From CAILHX01 sp964511385 (lineage in GTDB: Bacteria; Pseudomonadota; Gammaproteobacteria; Burkholderiales; Methylophilaceae): a stretch of DNA of 64,000 bases. Below are positions 1 to 7,924 of the stretch, piece by piece. The translations under genes and the position numbers were made by a program. The stretch is from positions 124,001 to 188,000 of the forward strand of contig CAZEFE010000001.1 in the NCBI GenBank assembly GCA_964511385.1, in the 5' to 3' direction. Position 1 is the first letter of the stretch. Every line of letters begins with the position of its first letter. The notes beneath the pieces are model-generated. The model was not told where the DNA came from and ran no database searches. It saw only the letters and a list, made by a program, of their open reading frames with translations.

Positions 1-1303
1 TCGGCACGTTGCCGGGCAGCATGGTGAGCGGGTTGGCGTAACGCGCAGCGTCGATCTGCATGCGGGTGATCAGGCGCAGCAGGTCGTGACCGCTACCCAT
101 CCCGGCATATTTGCCGTTGTCGGTGATGATGAAGCCGATGGTGAGGTGGTACGGGTCGCTTTGCAGGATCAGGTCGCTTAATTCGTGCAGGCCGACGCTT
201 TTCTCCACGATCAGCGGGGACGGGTCCATGAACATTTCGCAATGTTTCTTGCCGTACAACTCGCGGCGGAACGGCCGGGCAAAACCGTCGTTCATGTAGT
301 GGCGGCCGATCAGGCCGACCGGCCAGCCATTGATGACCACCGGTATGGAGTAAAGCTCCGGCGAGTTCTGGAACATTTCATAGACGATTTCGTTGGCCAT
401 GTCCGGCGCCACGGCGGGCGCTTCCCTGAGCAGGTTTTCGACGGTGACAACGGCCTTGTGCAACCGGCTGTCGCGGTTGGCCAGGTTGTTCTGCAGGATG
501 TGGATGACTTCGACCGGAATGGCGGTGGCAAGCTGCGGGTCCGGTTTGCCAATCAGGTAGCCTTGCGCAAAGGCAATGCCGGCATCGCGGATGGCCGCCA
601 GTTCGGGTTCCATCTCAATGCCTTCGGCAATCACCATGGCACCGGACTTTTTGGCGATTTCCTGGATCGAGCGCACGAACTGCGACTTGATGGGGTCCAG
701 GTGGATGCCCTGGATGAAGTGCTGGTCGATTTTCACGTAGTCCGGGTGCAACTCGGACCATAAGCGCAGGCCGGAAAATCCCTCGCCCAGGTCGTCAATC
801 GCCACCTCGAACCCCATGTTGCGGTAGTAGTGCACCACATTGCGCAGTTCCGGGTAATCCACCGTGGGCATGTTCTCGGTGATTTCGATAATCACCTGTT
901 CCGGCTTCAAGCCGATTTCGTGGATGTACTTGAGGGTTTCGCCGCTGCGGGTGCCCTGCTGCATCAGGATATCCGGGCTGATGTTGAGGAACACCTTGTC
1001 GGTGCCGCCCAGTTTGGCGAACGATTCCAGCACGACGCGGCGGCACAGGTATTCAATTTCGGCCGCCATGCCGCAGGACCTGGCGGCTTTGAACAGGCTG
1101 GCCGGGGAGTGCAGCAAACTGCCGGAAGGACCGCGAATCAGGCCTTCGTAACCGATGATGGCGGCTTTGCTGACATCAACAATAGGCTGGAACAGCGCGC
1201 TCAGCGACTGGCTGCGGGAGATTGCAACTAGTTCCGAGCAGAGCTCGCGGTCGAGGTCGGAGCGATCGGTGGTCAATAACCTTAACGGGGTAACTGAGTT
1301 CAT
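1..1303 (-). CDS. EAL-CBS-GGDEF cyclic-di-GMP signalling protein, 3' end cut by window edge
   Basis: About 434 N-terminal residues are visible. An EAL domain (roughly residues 15-260) is followed by a CBS-pair region (about 270-410), and the opening of a GGDEF domain (NPLTMLPGNVP) runs off the left edge. The EAL signature is EGL (GYEGLIRGP), but the other phosphodiesterase residues are present: NISP, ITE, IDDLGEGFSGL, VKID, AEGIE and AQGYLIGKP. Hydrolysis of c-di-GMP is therefore plausible, and the activity of the GGDEF half cannot be judged. No membrane segment is visible, so it is probably cytoplasmic. The start is the ATG at 1303, with AGGAGG seven nt upstream. It lies downstream of pstB on the same strand, separated by a REP-like repeat, so it probably has its own promoter. 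Confidence 0.9.
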   Translation of the reverse strand, partial: MNSVTPLRLLTTDRSDLDRELCSELVAISRSQSLSALFQPIVDVSKAAIIGYEGLIRGPSGSLLHSPASLFKAARSCGMAAEIEYLCRRVVLESFAKLGGTDKVFLNISPDILMQQGTRSGETLKYIHEIGLKPEQVIIEITENMPTVDYPELRNVVHYYRNMGFEVAIDDLGEGFSGLRLWSELHPDYVKIDQHFIQGIHLDPIKSQFVRSIQEIAKKSGAMVIAEGIEMEPELAAIRDAGIAFAQGYLIGKPDPQLATAIPVEVIHILQNNLANRDSRLHKAVVTVENLLREAPAVAPDMANEIVYEMFQNSPELYSIPVVINGWPVGLIGRHYMNDGFARPFRRELYGKKHCEMFMDPSPLIVEKSVGLHELSDLILQSDPYHLTIGFIITDNGKYAGMGSGHDLLRLITRMQIDAARYANPLTMLPGNVP

Positions 1304-1422
1304 GTGTGTGCCTCCTGAGAGAGGTCTGCATCATGGCAAACACATGTGACGCGGGTATGAACGATGCTCAGGTAAGGGATTAAGTTAAGGCGACCGCAAT
1401 ACGTCCGGGAGAACGCACCGCA

Positions 1423-1482
1423 GTAGGAGCGCAACTTGTTGCGCGGTGCCTCGCCGGATCGCCCGACAAGTCGGGCTCCTGC
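1423..1482. repeat. REP-pair-like palindromic element
   Basis: Two perfect palindromes, GCGCAACTTGTTGCGC (1429-1444) and GCCCGACAAGTCGGGC (1461-1476), sit inside inverted GTAGGAGC/GCTCCTGC ends. They share a CAACTTGTTG-like core style, as in dispersed REP/BIME elements. The element fills the 207-bp gap between the 3' end of pstB and the start of the EAL gene. It could stabilise the 3' end of pst mRNA. No poly-T tract makes it an obvious intrinsic terminator. Confidence 0.65.
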
Positions 1483-1510
1483 AAGGCATGTATGGGCAAT
1501 CCGGGTTTAA

Positions 1511-2338
1511 TCAGCCGAATTTGCCGGTGATGTAGTCTTCGGTTTCGCGGCGGGATGGCTTGGTGAACATGGTGTCGGTGTCGTCGATTTCCATCAGTTC
1601 GCCCAGGTACATGTAAGCGGTGTAGTCGGAAACGCGGGCGGCCTGTTGCATGTTGTGTGTCACCATGGCGATGGTGTAGTCGTTTTTCAACTCGTGCACC
1701 AGTTCCTCAATGCGGGCGGTGGAAATCGGGTCCAGCGCGGAACAGGGCTCGTCCAGCAGCAGCACTTCCGGCTTGACGGCGATGCCGCGGGCGATACACA
1801 AGCGCTGCTGTTGCCCGCCGGACAGACTGGTGCCGCTTTGGTCCAGCTTGTCTTTCACTTCATTCCACAGCGCGGCTTTTTGCAGCGCCCATTCAACGCG
1901 CTCTGTCAGTTCCGACTTGCTGAGTTTCTCGTTCAGCTTGATGCCGAAGGCGATGTTATCGAAGATCGACATCGGGAACGGCGTCGGCTTCTGGAACACC
2001 ATGCCCACCTTGGCGCGCAGCAGGTTCAAATCCACTTTTGGGTTCAGGATGTTCTGGCCGTCCAGGATGATTTCGCCCTCGGCCCGCAGCTTCGGGTACA
2101 ACTGGTACATGCGGTTGAAGGTGCGCAGCAGCGTGGACTTGCCGCAGCCGGATGGACCAATAAAAGCAGTGACTTTGCGGTCGGGGATGGTCAGATTGAC
2201 GTTCTTCAGGGCGTGGAACTTGCCGTAGTAGAAATTCAGGTTCTTGACTTCGATTTTTGCTTTGGTTTCCATCTTGCTTCCCTGGTTAAAGTCTTCGGGG
2301 TGGATGTCATGGGGTGCTGTCAGGTGTAATTCAGTCAT
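1511..2338 (-). CDS. pstB: Phosphate ABC transporter ATP-binding protein PstB
   Basis: This is the cytoplasmic ATPase of the high-affinity phosphate importer (PstSCAB). The 275 residues include Walker A GPSGCGKST (61-69), a Q-loop, the ABC signature LSGGQQQR (about 170) and Walker B VLLLDEP. The length is normal for PstB. The ATG at 2338 overlaps the 3' end of pstA by 8 nt, indicating translational coupling. An internal ATG at 2272 (METKAKIE) would give a shorter, canonical N-terminus and cannot be excluded. It is the last gene of pstS-pstC-pstA-pstB. No phoU follows; the next gene downstream is the EAL-CBS-GGDEF gene. Confidence 0.97.
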   Translation of the reverse strand: MTELHLTAPHDIHPEDFNQGSKMETKAKIEVKNLNFYYGKFHALKNVNLTIPDRKVTAFIGPSGCGKSTLLRTFNRMYQLYPKLRAEGEIILDGQNILNPKVDLNLLRAKVGMVFQKPTPFPMSIFDNIAFGIKLNEKLSKSELTERVEWALQKAALWNEVKDKLDQSGTSLSGGQQQRLCIARGIAVKPEVLLLDEPCSALDPISTARIEELVHELKNDYTIAMVTHNMQQAARVSDYTAYMYLGELMEIDDTDTMFTKPSRRETEDYITGKFG

Positions 2339-3266
2339 TCACGGTGCCTTTCTTGAACAGCACGCGGGCCAGGATGTTCAGGCCCAGCACAAACAGGGTA
2401 ATCAGCAGCGCGCCGGCCCATGCCAGGCTGTGCCAATCGTCATAAGGGCTCATGGCAAACTGGAAGATGATCACGGCCAGGCTGGAAACCGGGCCGTTCA
2501 GATCGTTGCTCCAGAATTGGTTGTTCAGCGCGGTGAACAACAGCGGGGCCGTTTCGCCGGAAATGCGGGCCACTGCCAGCAGAATGCCGGTGAGCATGCC
2601 CGCCCTGGCAGCGCGGTAAGCCACCATCACCACCACTTTCCATTGCGGGGCGCCCAGCGCGGCGGCGGCTTCGCGCAGGCTGTTGGGCACCAGTTGCAGC
2701 ATGTTTTCCGTGGTACGCACCACCACCGGGATGACAATCAGCGACAGCGCCAGCGCGCCGGCCCAGCCGGAGAAATGGCCGATGCGCATCACCACCACGG
2801 TATAAATGAACAGGCCGATGACAATAGATGGCGCGGACAGCAGGATGTCGTTGATGAAGCGCGTCGCCGGCGCCAGCCAGCCCCTGCGACCGTACTCCGC
2901 CAGGTAGGTTCCCGCCAGGATGCCCACCGGGGTGCCGATCAGGGTGGCAGTCAGCACCATGTAAAGGCTGCCGGCAATGGCGTTGAGCAGGCCGCCGGCG
3001 CTGCCCGGCGGCGGGGTCATCTTGGTGAACACGCTGGTACTGATGTGGGAAAAGCCTTGGGCAAACAGCGTCCACAGAATCCATATCAGGAAAAACAGCG
3101 CAATGCCCACCGTCAGCATCGAAATGCCAAGGTTGACGGCATTGATGATCTTGCGCCGCAGGTACAGGGTGTTGACCGGTTGTTGCAGGGATTGGCCCGT
3201 CCCTGAAAAATCGGTGGCCGGACTGCTGGGCAACGTATCGATGGATTGTTGTATGGAGCCGCTCAC
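2331..3266 (-). CDS. pstA: Phosphate ABC transporter permease PstA
   Basis: Inner-membrane permease subunit that pairs with PstC. The 311 residues carry several hydrophobic segments and a binding-protein-dependent permease loop in the second half (EAAAALGAPQWKVV), which docks PstB. The start is a GTG at 3266 in a 4-nt GTGA overlap with the pstC stop codon, so the two permeases are translationally coupled. The 3' end overlaps pstB by 8 nt. The N-terminal 45 residues are polar and Ser/Gln-rich before the first membrane segment. Confidence 0.96.
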   Translation of the reverse strand: MSGSIQQSIDTLPSSPATDFSGTGQSLQQPVNTLYLRRKIINAVNLGISMLTVGIALFFLIWILWTLFAQGFSHISTSVFTKMTPPPGSAGGLLNAIAGSLYMVLTATLIGTPVGILAGTYLAEYGRRGWLAPATRFINDILLSAPSIVIGLFIYTVVVMRIGHFSGWAGALALSLIVIPVVVRTTENMLQLVPNSLREAAAALGAPQWKVVVMVAYRAARAGMLTGILLAVARISGETAPLLFTALNNQFWSNDLNGPVSSLAVIIFQFAMSPYDDWHSLAWAGALLITLFVLGLNILARVLFKKGTVND

Positions 3267-4216
3267 GATTGTTTGCCTTCCTTGGATGCGAGTTTAATCA
3301 GCAGGATTTTGGAACAGGCCAGCACGATGAAGGTGATGATGAACAGCACCATGCCCAGCGTGATCAGAGAAGAAGTGTAAATGTCGCCAACCGCCTCGGT
3401 GAACTCATTGGCCAGCGCGGAAGAAATGGTGTTGCCCGGCATCATCAGCGAGGCGAACAGTTCGTGTGCATTGCCGATCACGAACGTGACCGCCATGGTT
3501 TCGCCCAGCGCACGGCCCAGCCCGAGCATGATGCCGCCCACCACGCCGACCTTGGTGTAGGGCAGTACCACGTTCCACACCACTTCCCAGGTGGTGGAGC
3601 CCAGCCCGTAGGCGGATTCCTTGAGCAGCGGCGGCACGACTTCGAACACGTCGCGCATCACGGAGGAAATGAACGGGATCACCATCACCGCGAGAATCAG
3701 GCCGGCGGTGAGCATGCCGATGCCCATCGGCGGGCCTTGGAAGAACTGGCCGATCAGCGGCCAGCTACCGAGGTTGTCATTCACCCAGGGTTGGATATGG
3801 TCGGCAAACCAGGGCGCAAACACGAACAAGCCCCACATGCCGTAGATGATGCTGGGAATACCCGCCAGCAACTCAATGGCGATGCCCAGCGGGCGCTTCA
3901 GCCAGGCCGGGCTGAGCTCGGTAATAAACAGCGCAATGCCGAAGCTGAGCGGGATGCCGATCAGCATGGCAATGGCAGAGGTCACCAGGGTGCCGTAAAT
4001 GGGCACCAGGGCGCCGAATTCGACAGTGACCGGGTTCCATGCGTCACTGGTGAAAAAATGCAGGCCAAACTTGCCCAGTGCGGGCATGCTGGCAACGATC
4101 AGGGTCAACATGATGCCAAACAGCAGGAAAAACACCAGGAACGCGAATGCCCTGGTTGTATTCAGGAACAGCTTGTCCAGGATGGCCTGCGTGTTTCTTG
4201 AGGTGTTTTCGCTCAT
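3263..4216 (-). CDS. pstC: Phosphate ABC transporter permease PstC
   Basis: Inner-membrane permease of the Pst system. The 317 residues have about six transmembrane segments and a cytoplasmic EAA-type loop (KESAYGLGSTTWEVV) for contact with PstB. Length and organisation match the family. The ATG at 4216 lacks a strong Shine-Dalgarno sequence. A stable GC-rich hairpin at 4240-4261 lies between pstS and pstC and may hold expression of the membrane subunits below that of the abundant binding protein. The 3' end overlaps pstA by 4 nt. Confidence 0.96.
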   Translation of the reverse strand: MSENTSRNTQAILDKLFLNTTRAFAFLVFFLLFGIMLTLIVASMPALGKFGLHFFTSDAWNPVTVEFGALVPIYGTLVTSAIAMLIGIPLSFGIALFITELSPAWLKRPLGIAIELLAGIPSIIYGMWGLFVFAPWFADHIQPWVNDNLGSWPLIGQFFQGPPMGIGMLTAGLILAVMVIPFISSVMRDVFEVVPPLLKESAYGLGSTTWEVVWNVVLPYTKVGVVGGIMLGLGRALGETMAVTFVIGNAHELFASLMMPGNTISSALANEFTEAVGDIYTSSLITLGMVLFIITFIVLACSKILLIKLASKEGKQS

Positions 4217-4239
4217 TGCTTGGGCTTTTTAAGGTCAAT

Positions 4240-4261
4240 GCGGGGGATGTTCATCCCCCGC
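4240..4261 (-). other. Intercistronic hairpin between pstS and pstC
   Basis: A 10-bp perfect inverted repeat (GCGGGGGATG / CATCCCCCGC) lies 24 nt upstream of the pstC start. No poly-T follows, so an mRNA-stabilising or attenuating stem is more likely than a full terminator. Such stems are common after binding-protein genes in ABC operons. Confidence 0.6.
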
Positions 4262-4301
4262 TGGTCACATGGTTCGGGATTGCTCCCGGCATTTTACAGA
4301 A

Positions 4302-5348
4302 TTACTGCCAGACGGCGGAGCCGTCCTTGCCTTTGATGTTGGCGCTCCAGCTGGACTGGATTTGTTTGACCACGTTGTCCGGCAGCGGCACGTAGTCCAG
4401 GTTTTCAGCCATTTTGTCGCCTTCGGTGAAGCCGTAGTTGAAGAACTTCAGCACTTCCTTGGCGGCGGCAGGGTTTTCTTGCGCCTTGTGCATCAGGATG
4501 AAGGTGGCGGCAGCGATAGGCCAGGAGTCCTTGCCTGGTTCGTTGGTGATGATTTCATAGAAGCCGGGTGCCTTTGCCCAATCCGCATACTTGGCAGCAG
4601 CCTGGAAGCTGGCCAGGCCCGGTTTCACCCATTCGCCATCCTTGTTCTGCAGGGTGGCGTAAGCCAGGCCGTTTTGCTTGGCATAGGCGTATTCCACGTA
4701 ACCGATGGAGCCCTTGATGCGACCAACGTAAGAAGCCACGCCTTCGTTACCCTTGCCGCCCACGCCGGTAGGCCAGGATACGGCGGTATCGGCGCCGACC
4801 TTGGTCTTCCACTCTTCGCTGACCTTGGTCAGGTAGTTGGCAAAGTTGAAGGTGGTACCGGAACCGTCAGAGCGGTGTACCACGGTAATTGGGGTGGCAG
4901 GCAGCGATACGCCTGGGTTGATGGCCTTGATGGCGGCATCATCCCACTTGGTGATTTTCTTCAGGAAAATGTTGGCCAGCACTTCGCCAGAAAGGCGCAG
5001 CTTGCCGGAAGGGATGCCTTCGATGTTGTAAACGGCAACCACGCCGCCGACAACGGCCGGGAACTGGGTCAGGCCGTCCTTGTCGAGTTCGGCCGGGGTT
5101 AATGGCTTGTCGGTCGCGCCGAAGTTGACGGTCTTGTTCTGGATCTGCTTGATGCCGCCGCCAGAGCCGATGGATTGGTAGTTCAGCTTGACGCCGGTTT
5201 TGGCATTATAGGCTTCTGCCCACTTGGCGTAGATCGGGTAAGGGAAAGAGGCACCGGCGCCGGTGATGTCAACAGCGTGCGCCGCGGAGGCCAGGATCAT
5301 TCCGGCCGCCAGCAAAGCGCCGGAAAATGTACGGGAAAGGTTGCGCAT
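4302..5348 (-). CDS. pstS: Periplasmic phosphate-binding protein PstS
   Basis: Soluble periplasmic receptor that hands phosphate to PstCA. The start is the ATG at 5348, giving 348 residues. It has GGAG eight nt upstream and begins the signal peptide MRNLSRTFSGALLAAG...SAAHA, cleaved before VDITGAGASFPYP. An upstream in-frame Met at 5441 would add a non-signal extension and is rejected. Family motifs are GAGASFPYPIYAKW, YQSIGSGGGI, RSDGSGTTFNFANYL and a C-terminal helix region. It is the first gene of pstSCAB, and a Pho box with a -10 element lies 40-75 nt upstream, so PhoB-dependent induction by phosphate limitation is expected. Confidence 0.97.
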   Translation of the reverse strand: MRNLSRTFSGALLAAGMILASAAHAVDITGAGASFPYPIYAKWAEAYNAKTGVKLNYQSIGSGGGIKQIQNKTVNFGATDKPLTPAELDKDGLTQFPAVVGGVVAVYNIEGIPSGKLRLSGEVLANIFLKKITKWDDAAIKAINPGVSLPATPITVVHRSDGSGTTFNFANYLTKVSEEWKTKVGADTAVSWPTGVGGKGNEGVASYVGRIKGSIGYVEYAYAKQNGLAYATLQNKDGEWVKPGLASFQAAAKYADWAKAPGFYEIITNEPGKDSWPIAAATFILMHKAQENPAAAKEVLKFFNYGFTEGDKMAENLDYVPLPDNVVKQIQSSWSANIKGKDGSAVWQ

Positions 5349-5389
5349 CAAAAATCTCCAGAGATGTAAGAGTGAATGGAACGACGCGA

Positions 5390-5423
5390 ATGATATGCGC
5401 CAATTATGACAGTTTTGTGAAAA
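5390..5423 (-). promoter_or_regulatory. Pho box and -10 element of the pst operon
   Basis: On the minus strand two 7-bp half-sites, TTTTCAC (5423-5417) and CTGTCAT (5412-5406), are separated by AAAA, giving the 11-bp direct-repeat period bound by PhoB. Ten nt downstream lies TATCAT (5395-5390) as a -10 element. This arrangement, a Pho box replacing the -35, is the usual PhoB-activated architecture. The pstS start lies 41 nt further on. Confidence 0.8.
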
Positions 5424-5507
5424 CTTCCCCAATAACCCCAAGGTTCGCTTTTGGAGTTAACATCAACCTTGTCATTGTGATTTTCCGCGTTTAGTCAGGA
5501 ATCGCCC

Positions 5508-6764
5508 ATGAATATCTCGCTTGCCCAGAATGGAATAGAGTATTTGCCGGCGTTTGCCACCAGTCTGGCCATCGGCTTGCTGGTGGGGTTGGAGCGTGAG
5601 CGCAACCCGGCCAACCGGGCGGGGTTGCGCACGTTTGGCCTGGTCACGTTGCTGGGTGCGGCGCTGGCGCTGCTATCCGATCGCGTCGGGTCTCCCTGGC
5701 CGCTGGCTGTGGGGTTGCTGGTGGTGGGGGCAATGATGATCGGCGCCTATCTGGGCAAGGAGCAGGACGAAGACCCGGGAACCACCACGCAAACCGCTCT
5801 GATGCTGTGTTTTTGCCTGGGAGCGGTGGTCTGGTACGGCTACAGCATCCTCGCCGTGATGCTGGCGATCACCATGACTGTGCTGCTGCATTACAAGCCG
5901 GAGTTGCAAAGCATGACCCGCAGCCTGACGCGCAACGACATCCAGTCCATCCTGCAATTCGCGGTATTGTCTTTTATCATCCTGCCCATTTTGCCGAATC
6001 GTGATTTCGGCCCGTATGAAACCCTGAATCCGGCGCACACCTGGTGGCTGGTGGTGCTGATTTCCGGCGTCAGCCTGGTCGGGTATGTTGCGTTGCGCTG
6101 GGTGGGGCAGCGCTACGGCGCACCGTTGATGGGTTTTTTAGGCGGCATGGCGTCCAGCACCGCGACCACCATGGTGTATGCCAAGCATGGGCAGAACCGG
6201 GCCATGGTGGGCATGGCCGTGGTGGTGATTACCATTGCCAACCTGGTGGTGCTGGTGCGGCTGTCCATCATCAGCGGCGTGGTTTCGCCCAGGATTCTGC
6301 CGACGCTGCTGCCGGTATTCGGTTGCGGGATTCTGCTGGGCGGGTTGGGCGCGTTTTACCTGTGGCGCAAAATGAGCCGGGATGCGGTGGAACTGCCGAT
6401 GCCGCAAGTCAAGAACCCGACCGAAATCAAGATCGCGCTCGGCTTCGGTCTGCTGTACACCGTGGTATTGCTGTTGGCGGCCTGGCTTTCCGATGTTGCC
6501 GGTAATCGCGGCCTGTACCTGCTGGCATTCGCTTCCGGGTTGACCGATGTTGATGCAATGTTCCTCTCCAGCCTGCGCCTGTTCGAGCAAGGGAAACTGC
6601 TGGGCGACCAGGCGGTGATGGCGATAGCCATTGCCTATTTGTCCAACCTGGCGTTCAAGTTCGGTTTCGTCGTGGTGATCGGCGGCAGGCAACTGGCCAA
6701 GCACTGCGCGCCGGGGGTTGGCGCCGTGGCATCAGGAATAGCGCTCGGGCTGCTGCTATTCTGA
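5508..6764 (+). CDS. MgtC/SapB-family, DUF4010 integral membrane protein
   Basis: A 418-residue, very hydrophobic protein with about 10-12 membrane segments. The N-terminus (AIGLLVGLERERNP, then AGLRTFGLVTLLGA) is the MgtC-like signature, and the C-terminal two thirds match the DUF4010 layout, including GGMASSTATTMVYAK and a late ASGLTDVDAMF. The biochemical function is not established. MgtC relatives influence Mg/phosphate homeostasis and ATP synthase, so the position beside pst is suggestive only. It is transcribed divergently from pstS across a 159-bp gap. The ATG at 5508 is the first in-frame start after the gap. Confidence 0.8.
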   Translation: MNISLAQNGIEYLPAFATSLAIGLLVGLERERNPANRAGLRTFGLVTLLGAALALLSDRVGSPWPLAVGLLVVGAMMIGAYLGKEQDEDPGTTTQTALMLCFCLGAVVWYGYSILAVMLAITMTVLLHYKPELQSMTRSLTRNDIQSILQFAVLSFIILPILPNRDFGPYETLNPAHTWWLVVLISGVSLVGYVALRWVGQRYGAPLMGFLGGMASSTATTMVYAKHGQNRAMVGMAVVVITIANLVVLVRLSIISGVVSPRILPTLLPVFGCGILLGGLGAFYLWRKMSRDAVELPMPQVKNPTEIKIALGFGLLYTVVLLLAAWLSDVAGNRGLYLLAFASGLTDVDAMFLSSLRLFEQGKLLGDQAVMAIAIAYLSNLAFKFGFVVVIGGRQLAKHCAPGVGAVASGIALGLLLF

Positions 6765-6783
6765 AATGGCGCAAGGGCGCTGG

Positions 6784-6789
6784 TATAAT
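6784..6789 (+). promoter_or_regulatory. -10 element of the prfB promoter
   Basis: A consensus TATAAT lies 30 nt upstream of the prfB ATG, immediately after the stop of the DUF4010 gene. A -35 at 17-bp spacing would be CTGAAA, which is weak. This suggests prfB-lysS has its own promoter. Confidence 0.5.
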
Positions 6790-6818
6790 CCCGCCTTTGG
6801 AAATTGACGGGAACACCC

Positions 6819-7923
6819 ATGGAAGCCGAACGCCTTAACGCCATTTACAACCACCTGCAGGATATGCAGACCCGTAGCGCCGACCTGCGGAGGTATCTTT
6901 GACTTCGACGGCAAGCACGAACGCCTGGCCGAAGTGAATCAACTGGCGGAAGACCCCGCCATCTGGAATGACGCCGAAAAAGCCCAGGCACTTGGGCGCG
7001 AAAAAAAATCGCTGGAAGCCGTGGTGCTGACGCTGGAAAATATTGCCAACGGCCTCAAGGACGGCCTGGAGCTGTTTGAAATGGCGCGCGCCGAGGATGA
7101 CGACGACACGCTAATGTCCGTCGAGGCCGATGCCGAATTGCTGGAACAGCAAGTGGCCGGGCTTGAGTTCCGCCGCATGTTCTCCCACGAAATGGACGCC
7201 AACGCCTGTTTCCTCGACATCCAGGCCGGTTCCGGCGGCACCGAAGCGCAGGACTGGGCCTCCATGCTGCTGCGCATGTACCTTAAATACTGCGAGAAAA
7301 AAGGCTTCCAGGTCGAAGTGCTGGAAGAATCCGAAGGCGACGTGGCGGGTATCAAGAGCGCCAGTCTGAAAATTTCCGGTGATTACGCCTACGGCCACCT
7401 GCGCACTGAAAGCGGCGTGCACCGGCTGGTGCGCAAATCCCCGTTCGATTCCGGCAACCGCCGCCACACCTCGTTTGCCAGCGTGTTCACCTACCCGGAA
7501 GTGGACGACTCCATCGAAGTCGACATCAACCCGGCGGATTTGCGCATCGACACCTATCGCGCCAGTGGCGCCGGCGGCCAGCACATCAACAAAACCGACT
7601 CCGCGGTGCGCATCACCCATATCCCCACCAACACCGTGGTGCAGTGCCAGAACGACCGCTCGCAGCACCGCAACCGTGCCGAAGCGATGGCGATGCTGAA
7701 AGCGCAGTTGTATGCGCTGGAACTGCGCAAGCGCAACGAAGAGAAACAGGCCATGGAAGACGCCAAGACCGACATCGGCTGGGGCCACCAGATCCGTTCC
7801 TACGTACTCGACCAGTCGCGCATCAAGGATTTGCGCACCAATGTCGAAATCGGCAATACCCAATCCGTGCTGGACGGCGACCTTGACCCGTTTATCAGCG
7901 CAAGTTTGAAGCAGGGAGTTTAA
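6819..7923 (+). CDS. prfB: Peptide chain release factor 2, expressed by programmed +1 frameshift
   Basis: RF2 recognises UGA and UAA and releases the finished peptide. Translation starts at the ATG at 6819, reads 27 codons to CTT (6897-6899) and meets an in-frame TGA (6900-6902). Slipping +1 onto GAC (6901) opens the remaining 340 codons, giving 367 residues against 365 in E. coli. The specificity motif SPF falls at about residue 207 and the catalytic GGQ (SGAGGQHINK) at about 252, both where expected. The shift makes RF2 level autoregulatory. lysS follows after 1 nt, the common prfB-lysS pairing. An annotation that ignores the shift would call only a truncated ORF from about 6934. Confidence 0.97.
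6889..6903 (+). promoter_or_regulatory. RF2 programmed +1 frameshift site
   Basis: The site reads GGAGG-TAT-CTT-TGA-C: an internal Shine-Dalgarno-like GGAGG (6889-6893), a three-base spacer, the slippery CTT codon, and the poor-context stop TGAC. This is the conserved RF2 autoregulatory signal. When RF2 is scarce the ribosome slips to TTT/GAC and continues. Confidence 0.96.
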
Positions 7924-7924
7924 A

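Noticed and set aside
1304..1420. Pho-box-like GTTCAT/GCGTCAC before the EAL gene
   Set aside because: Both half-sites are weak and the spacing to the start does not match the pst and porin sites.
5460..5500. CTTGTCATTGTGATTTTCC as a Pho box for the DUF4010 gene
   Set aside because: Only one half-site fits; the second (ATTTTCC) does not match, and spacing to the start is unsuitable.
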